Of a DNA stretch of 64,000 nt, positions 13,727 through 23,938 are shown piece after piece. Source of the stretch: Populus alba (lineage: Eukaryota > Streptophyta > Magnoliopsida > Malpighiales > Salicaceae); NCBI RefSeq assembly GCF_005239225.2, contig NC_133299.1, positions 4,096,967-4,160,966 on the forward strand. The letters run 5' to 3'. Both the position numbers and the translations under genes were made by a program. Under the pieces are notes generated by a model. The model was not told the DNA's origin. It saw nothing but the letters and a program-made list of their open reading frames with translations, and ran no database searches. The stretch's first letter is position 1. Each line of letters starts with the position of its first letter.

Positions 13727-15781
13727 TGTAAACCCTCGGATAAAATAATCTCATATTGATTTAGTAAAATAAAATAAAATACAAAGGATGTGGAGAAATG
13801 ATTAAATTGAATAAATTAATTGGATTAAAAGAGAAGTTATTTAATGAGAGGGGGAAATTAAAAACAATAATAAAGGAGTAGGGAGTTAGTAAAGAGAAAG
13901 AGAAGTAGTGGGGTTAATGGATTAGTAAAAGGAATGGTGGGGTCAATGTGAAAATAGAAGTAAATATGAGGGGGCAAGATGCAAATAAGGAAAGGACATA
14001 ATTATAAATAACAAGAAATCTCTATAAATTCCTAGAGTAATGGGCCAGCCAAGAAGAGGAAGAAAGAGGACAAAAGAAAAATTGAGAGGAAACCTTGTAA
14101 ATTCCTTTTTTGAATCCAAAGAAAAGTGAGAGTAAGTAAACTAAGAGTGCTTCATGTAAGATTTAGGAAGAAAACTTGGAGAATTTACTAGTAGGAAAGG
14201 AAGGGGAAGAAGAAAAGGGGTTGTTCTCAATCTCTTGACTTTTTTTTTTTTTTTTTGTAATAGAAGGTAACAAGCTCTCTTATTAAGTCACTTGAATTTG
14301 TTTGTGTTTTTCATAAATAATTGAGATTTTAGAATACATTAGTATAGGTTTAAGAAGTTTGTTAAATAATGATAGGTAGAGGCATTTTGTGTTTATAGTG
14401 GCTCAAAATGATGAAAAAATGCATGGGAAACAAATTTATACTTGTTGAACTTAAAAATCAAAACTAAACTGATTGTCTCTCAATTTCTCTACTAAGATTC
14501 GAACCCTAAGATAATAGAATTTGAGATATTTTCCCTCATAAAAGTTGTAGACATAGATCTTACCTTTCAAATGAAATTAACCTTGCTTAAATTGGAGTGA
14601 TAAAACATTAAACATGGAAGAAAACCGAAGATAGGTCAAAACCAAGAATCAACAGGACATTTTTTTTTTATTTCTGAAATTTATGAATTTAGGCATGTAA
14701 ATGAAAAAACTAGGTATATTCATCTTCATGAAAGTTGTAGACCCATGTTTTAGTGTTCCAAAGAAACAAACCATGCATAAAACCAAGTTTTATAGCTTCA
14801 GTTATACTCAAAATACTAAACAGTATTTGGAATCCATTATATTAAGCCACCTAAAACTTGTAAATTAGTCACTTCTATTTGGAATTTTTTTTTTTTTTAC
14901 AAAATGTTAAATTATAAAGGCAGTATGTATACATGTATATGTGTGGTCAAGACTTGAAATTTAAATTAGTGTAACTATTGGTATAAGTAAGATTGTGGGA
15001 AATAGACGAGAGTAGGGAACGATTAGCAAAGCATAGATTTCCAGTAGGTGTGTGACACTTAGATCTCTAATTTAAAGTCTCTTTTAATTCTTTAGCTTAG
15101 TCCCTAATAAGATGTAGTTCAAATTTTAGTATTTGTATGTAGTGTTTGAATGATGGTTGGACCAAGAACTGGTACCCTATGAATGGGCTGATAATTGGAC
15201 TAGTGTCGTAGTTTGGAACGGATGCCTTCTAACTGGGCTGATGGTTGGATTAGTGTTCTGGTTTGGAACTAGTGCCCCGTGAATGGGTGATCAATAGAAT
15301 TAGTTATTATTAGACAAGATTGGTGTGTTGATAGGTGGGAAATTATAGAAATTGATGATAGATGAATTAAAAAGCAAATAGTTAGTGTAATGAAAAATAT
15401 ACTAGATCATCTTAATTAATTTAATTATATTTATATAAATTACTATCCAGGTTCATCTCAGCAGTGTAACCCTTAGTTGATGCATGGATGTTCCCTCTGT
15501 AAATCACTTAAGTTAGTAGGAAAATGGAAGAATTTTCTTTTAGGTTGTATTTAACGATACTTCTAATTTGCATGTATAAAGTTATGTAGTACTATTTTGT
15601 TAAAACTTTTAGTAATTTGAAATTTAGAATTTTCATTATGCTAATATATGAATACAATTAAGATGGTTAATTAATGGTTATCTCTTAATAAATAAATAAA
15701 TAAATAAACTTCTTGGGATTCTTCTCATTTTTATAACTTGATAATTATGTAAATTTTATCTTAAAAGTTTAGGGTGTTACA
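13727..15781 (+). mobile_element. Candidate 3' LTR of the chromovirus remnant
   Basis: The segment starts TGTAAACCC immediately after the gypsy pol end and a short purine stretch. It ends GGGTGTTACA, giving the TGTAA...TTACA ends typical of this gypsy group. A TATA-like box (CTATAAATTCC) lies near 14021. The motif 'AAAGTTGTAGAC' occurs twice (14541 and 14740). Its length of about 2.05 kb is within the range seen for Tekay/Del-type LTRs. The matching 5' LTR was not found in the window, so the boundaries are inferred from the ends alone. Confidence 0.55.
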
Positions 15782-16679
15782 GTTTGAGACTTGGAATGAT
15801 TGGAATGTGTATGAACAATGAATACAGAATGTGTACAAATGATTTATCGATAACTTGGGACCTCCTAGTATAGGGGACACTCTGCCGAAATTTCTATTTC
15901 AATAAACTTTGTATGAGTTCAACAAAAAAATAAAGTAAAAAAAATTACCATGTTTCTTTTTTTTTATGATTGATGTGTTGGTTTTGAAAATGGGGATGTT
16001 ACAATTAATATATTAGGTACATGTTGAGAACATGATTTATTTCATTTTGATTTGATATGCATAAAACTAGAGTTCTATTCATGGATAACTTGTTACGCTA
16101 CTCAAAATTACCGTTATTCAAATATGTTTAATGATATAAAATTAAGTCCTACTTAACCAACTTATATGATTTGGATGACTTATTTGTAATCATATAAGAT
16201 TAGAGGTAGTAGTTAGACGAAACATATATGTATGATATGTTTAGATAAAGAATTGTCACTTAACTATCACCTAACTGTCACATAAAAATATGATTGATAA
16301 GCTATATTATCTACCTAATTTACTTTATTCTGATTTATTAAGTTACTTAAGGTCATATAAATTAAATAGAATCTTAGCTTATTAGGAGATCTAAGCGAGA
16401 TTTCTTAAATTAATAGTGAGGGCTATTAATTTACAGGAAATAGTGGGAGATCAAATTATGATTAAAGACCTTATCTAAATTTAGTTGTAAATGTTTATGT
16501 ATGAAACCAATACTTATTATCCTTACATCAATAGGTTGGTAGATTACCATGAGTAAGGATAAATTTATCCATACGTAGTGTATTTGATGCTAATAAATTA
16601 ATTGAACTAAACATCTTGGATTGATACTAAAATGTGAGAATTGTTCTCAAACAAAAAAGAAAGTTATATATTATTAAAA
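15782..16679. other. AT-rich sequence, probable retrotransposon leader
   Basis: No gene or repeat boundary was recognised. It lies between the gypsy LTR and the copia gag remnant, so it is probably the untranslated leader of the copia element or leftover LTR sequence. Confidence 0.35.
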
Positions 16680-17965
16680 ATTATATTTATCACGTCCTTA
16701 CTGATGAAGCTAGGACTGAATATCATTGTCACATTGATGATAATAAGTAGGCTACATATGTAATGTTAGCCAGCATGTCACTTAAACTTCAAATATAGCA
16801 TAAGAATATAGATGCTCATATAATAATTATGTATCTTAAAGAGTTATTTGTCGTGACTAGTAAAATTAAAAGGTATGAGACCTCTAAAGAATTATTTCGC
16901 TATAAGATGACAGTGGGTTCCTCAATGAATACCCATGTGTTAAGGATGATCGGCTATTTAAAAAATAAGACAAATTGGCTTTGTCATAAACCATGAGTTA
17001 AGCATTAACTTGGTTTTGTAGTCTAAACATAGAATCTTACTTTGGGCATCAAGAAAGACAAGGGTATTTGTTATTATTATGGCAAAGAAAAACACTAGAG
17101 AAGGAATATGCAAAGACTATCTTGCAACCATGAAGGCTAAAAAATTTATTGAAGCTTCTGTTTCATGTGTGTCTATGATTGAATAAAGATAAAGTGGACC
17201 TACGAGTTGGTAATAAAGCAAAAGTTATTGCATTAACTTTGTCAAGTAGGATGATACTAGAACTTAATAATTTTTATTTTTTTCTAGCATTTTATAGAAA
17301 CATCGTATCCATTTCTAAATGGATTTAGATTTATTATTAAGGAAAAATATTGTTCCTTATATAATAATGATATGTAATATGCATTTGTTGTTTATACAAA
17401 TGGTTTTTATATACCTGATCTTGAAATGGCAAGAAAAATAGATTAAATAATCAATATCCATATTATTTATGGCATTGTAGACTAGGTTATATTAATGAAA
17501 CAAGAATCATTAAGTTACATAAAAAAAAATATTTAATCATTTTGATTATGAATCATATGACACTTGAAAAGTGTTTCTTATTAGGTAAAATAACCAAAAC
17601 AAATTTTATTGAAAGACTGAAATATCTAATGAATATTTAGGCTTAATTTATACATATGTGTGTAGACCAATAATGATTTATGTCACAAATGGATATACAT
17701 GTTTCATCATTGATGGCCATATTAGATAGTCATGTGTATTTAATTGAGGTCTGAATCATTTGAAAGGTTGAAAGAATTCAGAAATGAAGTTGAAATTCAA
17801 ATTGAAAAGAATATTAAGATACTTTGATTAGATCGTCGAGGTGGTAAATATTTCAACTAAAATTTTCAAGATTATCTAAAAAAGAATGAGAGTCTCTCAT
17901 AATGGACACTTATTGGAACACCATAATATAATAGAATTTCTGAAAGGAAAAAATACAACCTATAG
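16680..17965 (+). pseudogene. Ty1/copia gag-protease-integrase remnant
   Basis: Discontinuous frames give pieces of a copia polyprotein in the right order. First comes a UBN2-type gag (KELF, KMTVGSSMNTHVLRMIGYL near 16900-16960). Next is a zinc-knuckle-like CYYYGKEKH near 17070. Then comes the linker and GAG-pre-integrase part (YLWHCRLGYINETRI near 17460-17510) and the integrase core (RGGKYFN near 17840). Many stops, shifts and deletions are present and the reverse transcriptase is missing. It ends abruptly next to LTR B, which points the other way, so the block is a nested or rearranged insertion. Confidence 0.8.
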
Positions 17966-18035
17966 ATCTGGTATAATCATTGTTTTGAATTAATGAAAGG
18001 TATTAAATTCAGGCTTGTAATTGAGATTGAAACAA

Positions 18036-18870
18036 TGATAACTTGTACTGAGGAACTAAGAATATAGAAATTAAATCCTCATCCAATGTCTATAAAAAAA
18101 ACACAAACAAATAGTTTGGAAGATACCATGAAGCTTGATTAATTATTTGATAGTTAAAGTAGTTCAAAAAAAAAAAACCAAAACAAGATAATCCTCTCAC
18201 CATACATACAAAATATATGGCAACAATGTATTATCCAACTTTAAAAAAAATATAAAGTCTTAAAAGCGTATTTATACTTTGAAAAAACTACATCCTAGTT
18301 GGCCTAATTTGCTAACATCAACTCATATTAAAATAAAGCCCAAAGTATCTCAAATAAGGCTCAAAACATGAAAAATTAATAAAAATAATAATTCTAAAAA
18401 ATAATTTTATGTGTCGTATATGATAGAGTAAAAGAAATAATTGTTGAATGAAATCCTTCTCTAAAAACAACCCGTGGCCAAACCATATGTTGTGTTGTGC
18501 CCTTAAAGTCCAAAAACAAATAAGAAAAATTATTGCAATTAATTCTTCCTTAGCCACCTATGTTTCCATACATAATAAAGAATTCTCTCATAGCCTGAAA
18601 TCCATAAAACACATAAAAATAAATAATCCTATGGTTGCCAAAATTAATTAAGCCCATTAAGTAGATGGATAAAACCCCTCTTATACATAGATTAAATTGA
18701 TTAAGGTTTGATCATCACTTGTTGAAGTTGTAGCCTCCTTAAAATTTACATTGGCTCAAATATTTTGAATAAGCCCAATGAATACATCTTTGAGCTTTTT
18801 TGCCCTTGATCTTATATTTGGCCCAACTAGTACTTCTAATGGATCCTTGGGTGTAGTCTGAATTGTATCT
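18036..18870 (-). mobile_element. Long terminal repeat B (minus orientation)
   Basis: This is the second copy of the sequence at 10550-11379 and is collinear with it throughout. Its left end is TGATAAC and its right end TATCT, a decayed form of TATCA. A degenerate PBS complement (GAGATTGAAACAA) sits on its left at 18023-18035. The internal leader shared with copy A stops near 17972, where the oppositely oriented copia remnant ends. Confidence 0.65.
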
Positions 18871-19582
18871 AAAGAGATGGGGTGAGAGAGGAAAGGCTTG
18901 CTTTAGTTGGAGAATGAACATGGCTAGTTGAATTTTGTGTTATTGATCAATGTGTGGTGGGTTATTTTGGTTTTTATTTAATCTTTATTTTTTGCTTTTC
19001 TGATCTTTTTATTTTTTTCATCGTTTTATTTTGTTTAAGGTTCTCATATAGGGCTTTTTTATGTTTTTTAGGTAGGGTTTTTCTAATGTATTTTTCATGT
19101 CTTTTTTTTATGTAAGTTTTAATTGGTGTTGTTGGGTTTCTTGTTAAAACTAGAAGAAAAAAAAAAGATATTGAAAGATTTATATTATTTCCTTCTTGAA
19201 TGAAGATCTATTTTTATAATTTTATCATTTTACTTGAATCTCTATTTATTTTTATTTTTTTTCATTTGCATCATTTTCCCTTTACTATTTGATCCTTCAT
19301 CATTTTTGTTCCCTATTTTCTTCATTATTCATTACTTCACTTCTTGATTTTTTTTTTCTTTTTTTTTTTTTTTTTTTTAGTTTTAGTATAAGAAATTACA
19401 TAAAGAATAAAAAACATCAAAATCATAAAATAACTTTAAATTAACTAAATTATATCAAAATATATTTTTTTATAGATTTTTTGAAAATACATTAGAAAAC
19501 AGGGGTAAAAAATAAGTTATGACAAAAAAATAAGAAATAAATAAAAATAAATAACATGCATACACATTAGGAGTGATCAAAT

Positions 19583-19905
19583 TCGGTTCGGTTTGGTTTT
19601 TATCAAAAAAATTTAACCAAACCAAAATTTAAAAAAAAAAAACCGAAATCGGTTCGAACCGGCTAGTTTCAGTTCGATTCGGTTTGGTTTTTTAGAAAAA
19701 AAACTTGTTCAAACCGGTTTGGCTCGGTTTTTTTTCGGTTTTTTCGGTTTTGGCTAGGTTTTTTTTCGGTTTGGCTTCGGTTTTTTTTTTTTTTTCTCGG
19801 TTCGGTTCGGTTTTTTCAGTTGTAGGCTTATAAAACCAAACCGAACCGGTCTGTTTTTTTCAAAATTTTAATCGGTTTTTTTTTCATGGTTTTTTTCGGT
19901 TATTT
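19583..19905. repeat. CGGTTYGG-rich degenerate repeat
   Basis: The segment consists of dozens of short variants of CGGTTCGG, CGGTTTGG and their complements, separated by T or A tracts. This composition is common near the ends of hAT-like non-autonomous elements in plants. The left border TAGGAGTGATCAAATTCGG (from about 19568) resembles such an end. No matching inverted right end was found. Confidence 0.55.
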
Positions 19906-20494
19906 TTTTTATCAACATTTTCTTATACTTGTAGTTTCACCCGATCAAAAACAGATTTCAAGCTATTTAAAAAAAAAAAAAGGATTCTAAGGTATTGGGC
20001 GTTAAATTTAAAAAAAAAAAAATACATGCATGTTTAATTTAGGTTATTCCAATAAGTCTTTTCTTTTAGGATCGGTATTCAATCTTTTTCAAAAAAAAGG
20101 AAATTAGATTTTTTTTTTCATTTCTATGATCGAAGTGGAATTTTAATAGTCAAGACGACATGTCAAAAACCAACATCAAATCTTTCAGAAATAAATTAAA
20201 AAAAAAAAAATAAGATAATTAATAGCAATAAAAAAAAAATTAAGAGAAAACACATAGTAATGGTAACCTTTCATAAGAAAGGATGTCGTAATGGTGAAGT
20301 TGTTCTTCATTTAAGTATAATTAATCTCTTACCTAAATCTTTAAAAGAAATGCATATTTTAGGATCCCTAGTTTTCTTTAATTATTAGGTGATGACTTTA
20401 ATTTTACACGATGATACTATTTTTAACCCCCGTCATGACATCGAATTTGATGCAATTGCGGTAGTGGCCCCCATCGTGATGTCCACCAAGGTGT

Positions 20495-20645
20495 AACAAT
20501 GGTAGTGGTGTTGGTGGTGATGGTAGAAGTGGTGGTGATGGTAGTGGTCATAGTAATCGTGGTAGTAATCATAATAGTGGTAGTGGTGATGGTAGTGGTG
20601 ATAGTGGTAATGATAGTAGTCATGGTAGTAGTCGTGGTAGTAATG
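20495..20645. repeat. Degenerate TGG/TAG/TGA trinucleotide repeat
   Basis: About 150 bases of imperfect GTGGTA/GTGATG triplets. The repeat produces artificial valine/methionine-rich frames on the plus strand and threonine/isoleucine-rich frames on the minus strand. It is a decayed microsatellite, not a gene. Confidence 0.85.
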
Positions 20646-20924
20646 TTAAAAGTTGTGCCATCAACAAAATTGATTTGGGATATAGGTTTTCAATTTGATG
20701 ATTAAATGGCATGCTAGATAAGTTATGTAGTGAAACAATCATTTTAGAAATTAACTTGAGGAGTGGATACCATCATATTTAGATTTTATCTTATATTCAA
20801 ATCATAAAACTCTAAAGTTTGTGAAGTAATCAAAAGAAAGTTAGTACGGATATGATAGCCAGGTGGATTGAATAGTTAAAAGATAGTTAATACATTTCTT
20901 TAAAAGTTTAATTTTAGTATGAAG

Positions 20925-21975
20925 CACAAGGCTAAAGTTCAAAACAAAGTGGTTGATATATGGAGTAAGCGAGTTTCCCTACTAATCATTTTCTACAATA
21001 AGATTTTGGTTTTTGAATGTCTGAAGAAGTTGTACGATGAATATGCTGATTTTTAAAAGATATGGGAGAAGTGTTTTAATGGTCGAGCTAGTTAAGATTT
21101 TTATATACAATATAGTTACTTAATGAAATGTAATCAATTGTATATCCCTCGTACGTCCCTATATAAGAAATTGATTTAAGACTTACATAGTAGTAGATTA
21201 AAGGGTCATGAAGGAAGTAACAAAACAATGTCAACTTTGGAGGATAAATAATATTGGCCTCATCTTAAATGTGATACAAACATATTTGTCCAACATTGTT
21301 TTACTTGTCAAACAATTAAGGACCAATCTCAAAACACTGGTTTATACATGCCCATATCTATACCTGAACATAATTGGGAAGATATTTTAATGGATTTCAT
21401 GTTAGGTTTTCCATGAACTCAAAGAGGTATATATTATATTTTTGTTGTTGTGGATAGATATTCAAAGATGACATATTTTATACCTTGCAAGAAGACTATA
21501 TATGCAATCGGTGTTGCTAGGCTACTTTTCAAAAAGAGATAGTGAGGTTGCATAGTGTTTTAAAATCCCTCATATCTAATAAAAATACCAAGTTCCTTGG
21601 TCACTTTTAGCTCACTTTGTGGAACATTTAATTCCTCATTAAATTTTAGTAGTGCTATCCATCCATAAACTAATGGTCAAACAGAGTCTCTAAATAGAAC
21701 TTTGGACAATCTAATTCGTATTATTTACAGGGACAAACTTAAACAATAAGATGTTACAATGGCTAAGGTGGAATTCGCTTACAATAGTTTCAAACACCAT
21801 ATAAGATTGTGTGCATGTGATGTAATCATGGCTACGACATCAAAGAATTTATTAAGAATTTTTTTTGGGTCTATTGTAAGATTTAAATCAAAGTGGATTC
21901 AAGAGGATAGGCTAAGTCAAGAGGTTAAAAATATTCAAATCTATCATTCTGAACTTTTATCTATTTACTAGAAGA
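20925..21975 (+). pseudogene. Ty3/gypsy RNase H-integrase remnant
   Basis: Broken frames give, in order: the end of the RNase H domain (KVQNKVVDIWSKR near 20940-20985), a linker, the integrase zinc-binding part (GHE near 21205, FVQHCFTCQ near 21285-21315), and the integrase core ([13 protein letters not shown] near 21375-21414, then VVVDRYSKM near 21445). A degraded QTNGQTESLN lies near 21675 and KVEFAYNSFKHH near 21765. The order and spacing are those of chromovirus-type gypsy elements. Stops and frameshifts show it is dead. The N-terminal gag, protease and reverse transcriptase are absent. Confidence 0.85.
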
Positions 21976-22179
21976 GTTTGGATGTTCTAATTCTAATTAG
22001 ATTGGAAACCACTAGATATATGTAACATTCTAACCATATATGATAGGCATTCTAATGTATCTTGACCATATTTATTTAGCATGTGTAGTTTTGCTTGACT
22101 GAGAGGACCACCATATCAATTGATTTTTTAACATGATCATAAGAGTAGCTAGAGAGACTTGATCTGAATTGATACAAAT

Positions 22180-22187
22180 TATATAAA
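22180..22187 (+). promoter_or_regulatory. Possible TATA box upstream of the oleosin
   Basis: TATATAAA lies about 395 bases before the oleosin ATG. If used, the transcript would have a long leader with upstream ATGs at 22253 and 22260. A nearer start site in the CT-rich leader is equally plausible. Confidence 0.25.
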
Positions 22188-22580
22188 CTGAGTAGAATCG
22201 TTCTGAAGGTAACAACCAACTTCGGTTCCAGGCCAAAAACCCACTTGTTTCCATGTATAATGCACAACCCTACAAATTTCACCGAGCTGCAACGGCTTAG
22301 TGGCGACAGAGATCCCCTCTCAATAAGCCACCTCATTTTCATTTTACATTTTCAGTTCTCCTATTTGGTTATTTTCCCAACACAGGCCCTGAAACTTGTT
22401 TCCCATGCAAAGCCCTTACTCACCATCTCACCCTTCAACGTGTCGCCATTCCGCACTTCCGTCTCCTCTTTAAAACAACACCACCACCCCATTTCTCTTC
22501 CTTACTTCCTGTCCTTCTCTCTCTGTGTGGTCTCGTTATCCCATATCTTCATTTTCCTCGAAGTTGTGTTATCATCACCA

Positions 22581-23030
22581 ATGGCTGACCGTATGCAGCC
22601 GCACCAAGTGCAAGTGCATGGCTTGAAGGGTCACCAACAGCAAGGGCCATCAGCCTCCAAAGCCCTGGCTGTGCTCACAATGCTACCTGTAGGTGTTGGG
22701 CTTCTTGCACTTGCAGGAATAACCCTAGTTGGCACCGTGATCGGTCTAGCTGTAACCACCCCTCTTTTTATCCTGTTCAGCCCCGTTCTGGTCCCAGCTG
22801 CCCTTGTAATAGGGTTAGCTGTGACCTCATTTTTGGCATCTGGGGCTTTCGGACTGACAGGGTCCTGGTCGCTCTCCTGGGTTGGTAGGTACATCCAGGA
22901 GGCTACCCAGACCATGCCGGAGAGTCTTGACCAGGCGAAGAGGCGCATGCAAGACATGGCAGGTTATGTGGGACAGAAGACCAAGGAAGTGGGCCAAGAA
23001 ATCCAGAGGAAGGCACATGACGCGAAATGA
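22581..23030 (+). CDS. Oleosin
   Basis: This is a structural protein of seed (or pollen) oil bodies. It sits in the phospholipid monolayer around triacylglycerol droplets and stops them from fusing. The frame encodes 149 residues without an intron. A short polar N-terminal region of about 27 residues is followed by an uninterrupted hydrophobic hairpin of about 70 residues. At its centre is the diagnostic proline knot P-x5-S-P-x3-P (P61, S67, P68, P72). The C-terminal part from about residue 95 (SWSLSWVGRYIQEA) is an amphipathic, basic and acidic helix region. There is no obvious long insertion, so it looks like the shorter (L-type) form; this subtype is inference. The start is placed at the ATG of MADRMQ because oleosins begin near this distance from the hairpin. 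The frame, however, stays open for 107 more codons upstream, to an ATG at 22260. The gene converges on the WD40 gene; the two stops are about 0.9 kb apart. Confidence 0.93.
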   Translation: MADRMQPHQVQVHGLKGHQQQGPSASKALAVLTMLPVGVGLLALAGITLVGTVIGLAVTTPLFILFSPVLVPAALVIGLAVTSFLASGAFGLTGSWSLSWVGRYIQEATQTMPESLDQAKRRMQDMAGYVGQKTKEVGQEIQRKAHDAK

Positions 23031-23261
23031 AATGAAATGACATGAAATCAAGTGAAGAATAATGTTTGGTTTCTAGGGTTATGTATGCGAGGGCTGGTTT
23101 TCTAGAGCTACTTTTGTTGTATGTAGTTGTAAGGAATCTCTATTGCGAGGTAGAATGAGTTTGGTTTATGAGCTCTACCTTAATTTAGAATGTGAGCATT
23201 TGTACTGTTTTGTATTCTGGGTTCAATCGTTGAATTTCAATGTTATCTTGCGTTCTCTTCT

Positions 23262-23284
23262 GTACTCTCTCTCTCTCTCTCTCC
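23262..23284. repeat. CT microsatellite
   Basis: A run of CT dinucleotides downstream of the oleosin stop, probably in or near its 3' UTR. Confidence 0.8.
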
Positions 23285-23480
23285 AGAATTCCAGATTTCT
23301 GAGCACAGGGCAGGAAATCTCAATTCATATTTTGCCTAGCTTTCCTAGCAGCAAAGCAAAAATTACATTCGAAAGGACTTGTCAACCCTGGGCAGATATA
23401 TTCTGTTTCTTACTATTTCACCAGCGATCATAGATTCTAATGCTTTCTGATAAATGGTATTTCCACCCATGTTTTGCTTT

Positions 23481-23487
23481 AATAAAG
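23481..23487 (+). terminator. Possible oleosin poly(A) signal
   Basis: AATAAAG occurs about 450 bases after the oleosin stop. This is far but possible; weaker variants such as AATAAT lie closer (about 23058). Assignment is uncertain. Confidence 0.3.
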
Positions 23488-23852
23488 ATTAAAGCAAACG
23501 CATCTTGCCTTTACATGGTTTAATGGCAAAAACAGGGTCTGAGAAAACATGAATCCAGGAAGGTGGTTCTCTTGCAAAATTAGTGCTGGTAAAACATTAA
23601 ATTTCAAAGATATAGAGAATAGGTAAATTTTCTAACAGTAACTCTTGAAGTATATGCGAGCAATTGTGTGATGCTTACCATTATTCATGTTCCTCCGTAA
23701 AACGAGCTTCTTTCATAAACAAAAAAAAAATAGAAAAAGAAAGGGAACGTGTTGAAATCACAGGATCCACTCGTTACATATAAAGTGTTATGTACAAAAT
23801 CCGAGGCCGCTTCAAACACCAAAAAATTTTGGCCCAACAAGGGTACATTAGG

Positions 23853-23858
23853 TTTATT
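23853..23858 (-). terminator. Possible poly(A) signal of the WD40 gene
   Basis: On the minus strand AATAAA lies about 80 bases after the stop codon of the SWD2-like gene, a usual distance for a plant 3' UTR. Confidence 0.45.
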
Positions 23859-23938
23859 GTGATTCGCTACCTAATGTACATGATTAAGCTAAGCACCTAG
23901 GATTCCTTGTAAAATTAAACAAAAGAGGAAACCAGGAT

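Noticed and set aside
20423..20705. Opposing Val/Met-rich and Thr/Ile-rich frames
   Set aside because: Both are products of the decayed trinucleotide repeat and carry no protein signal.
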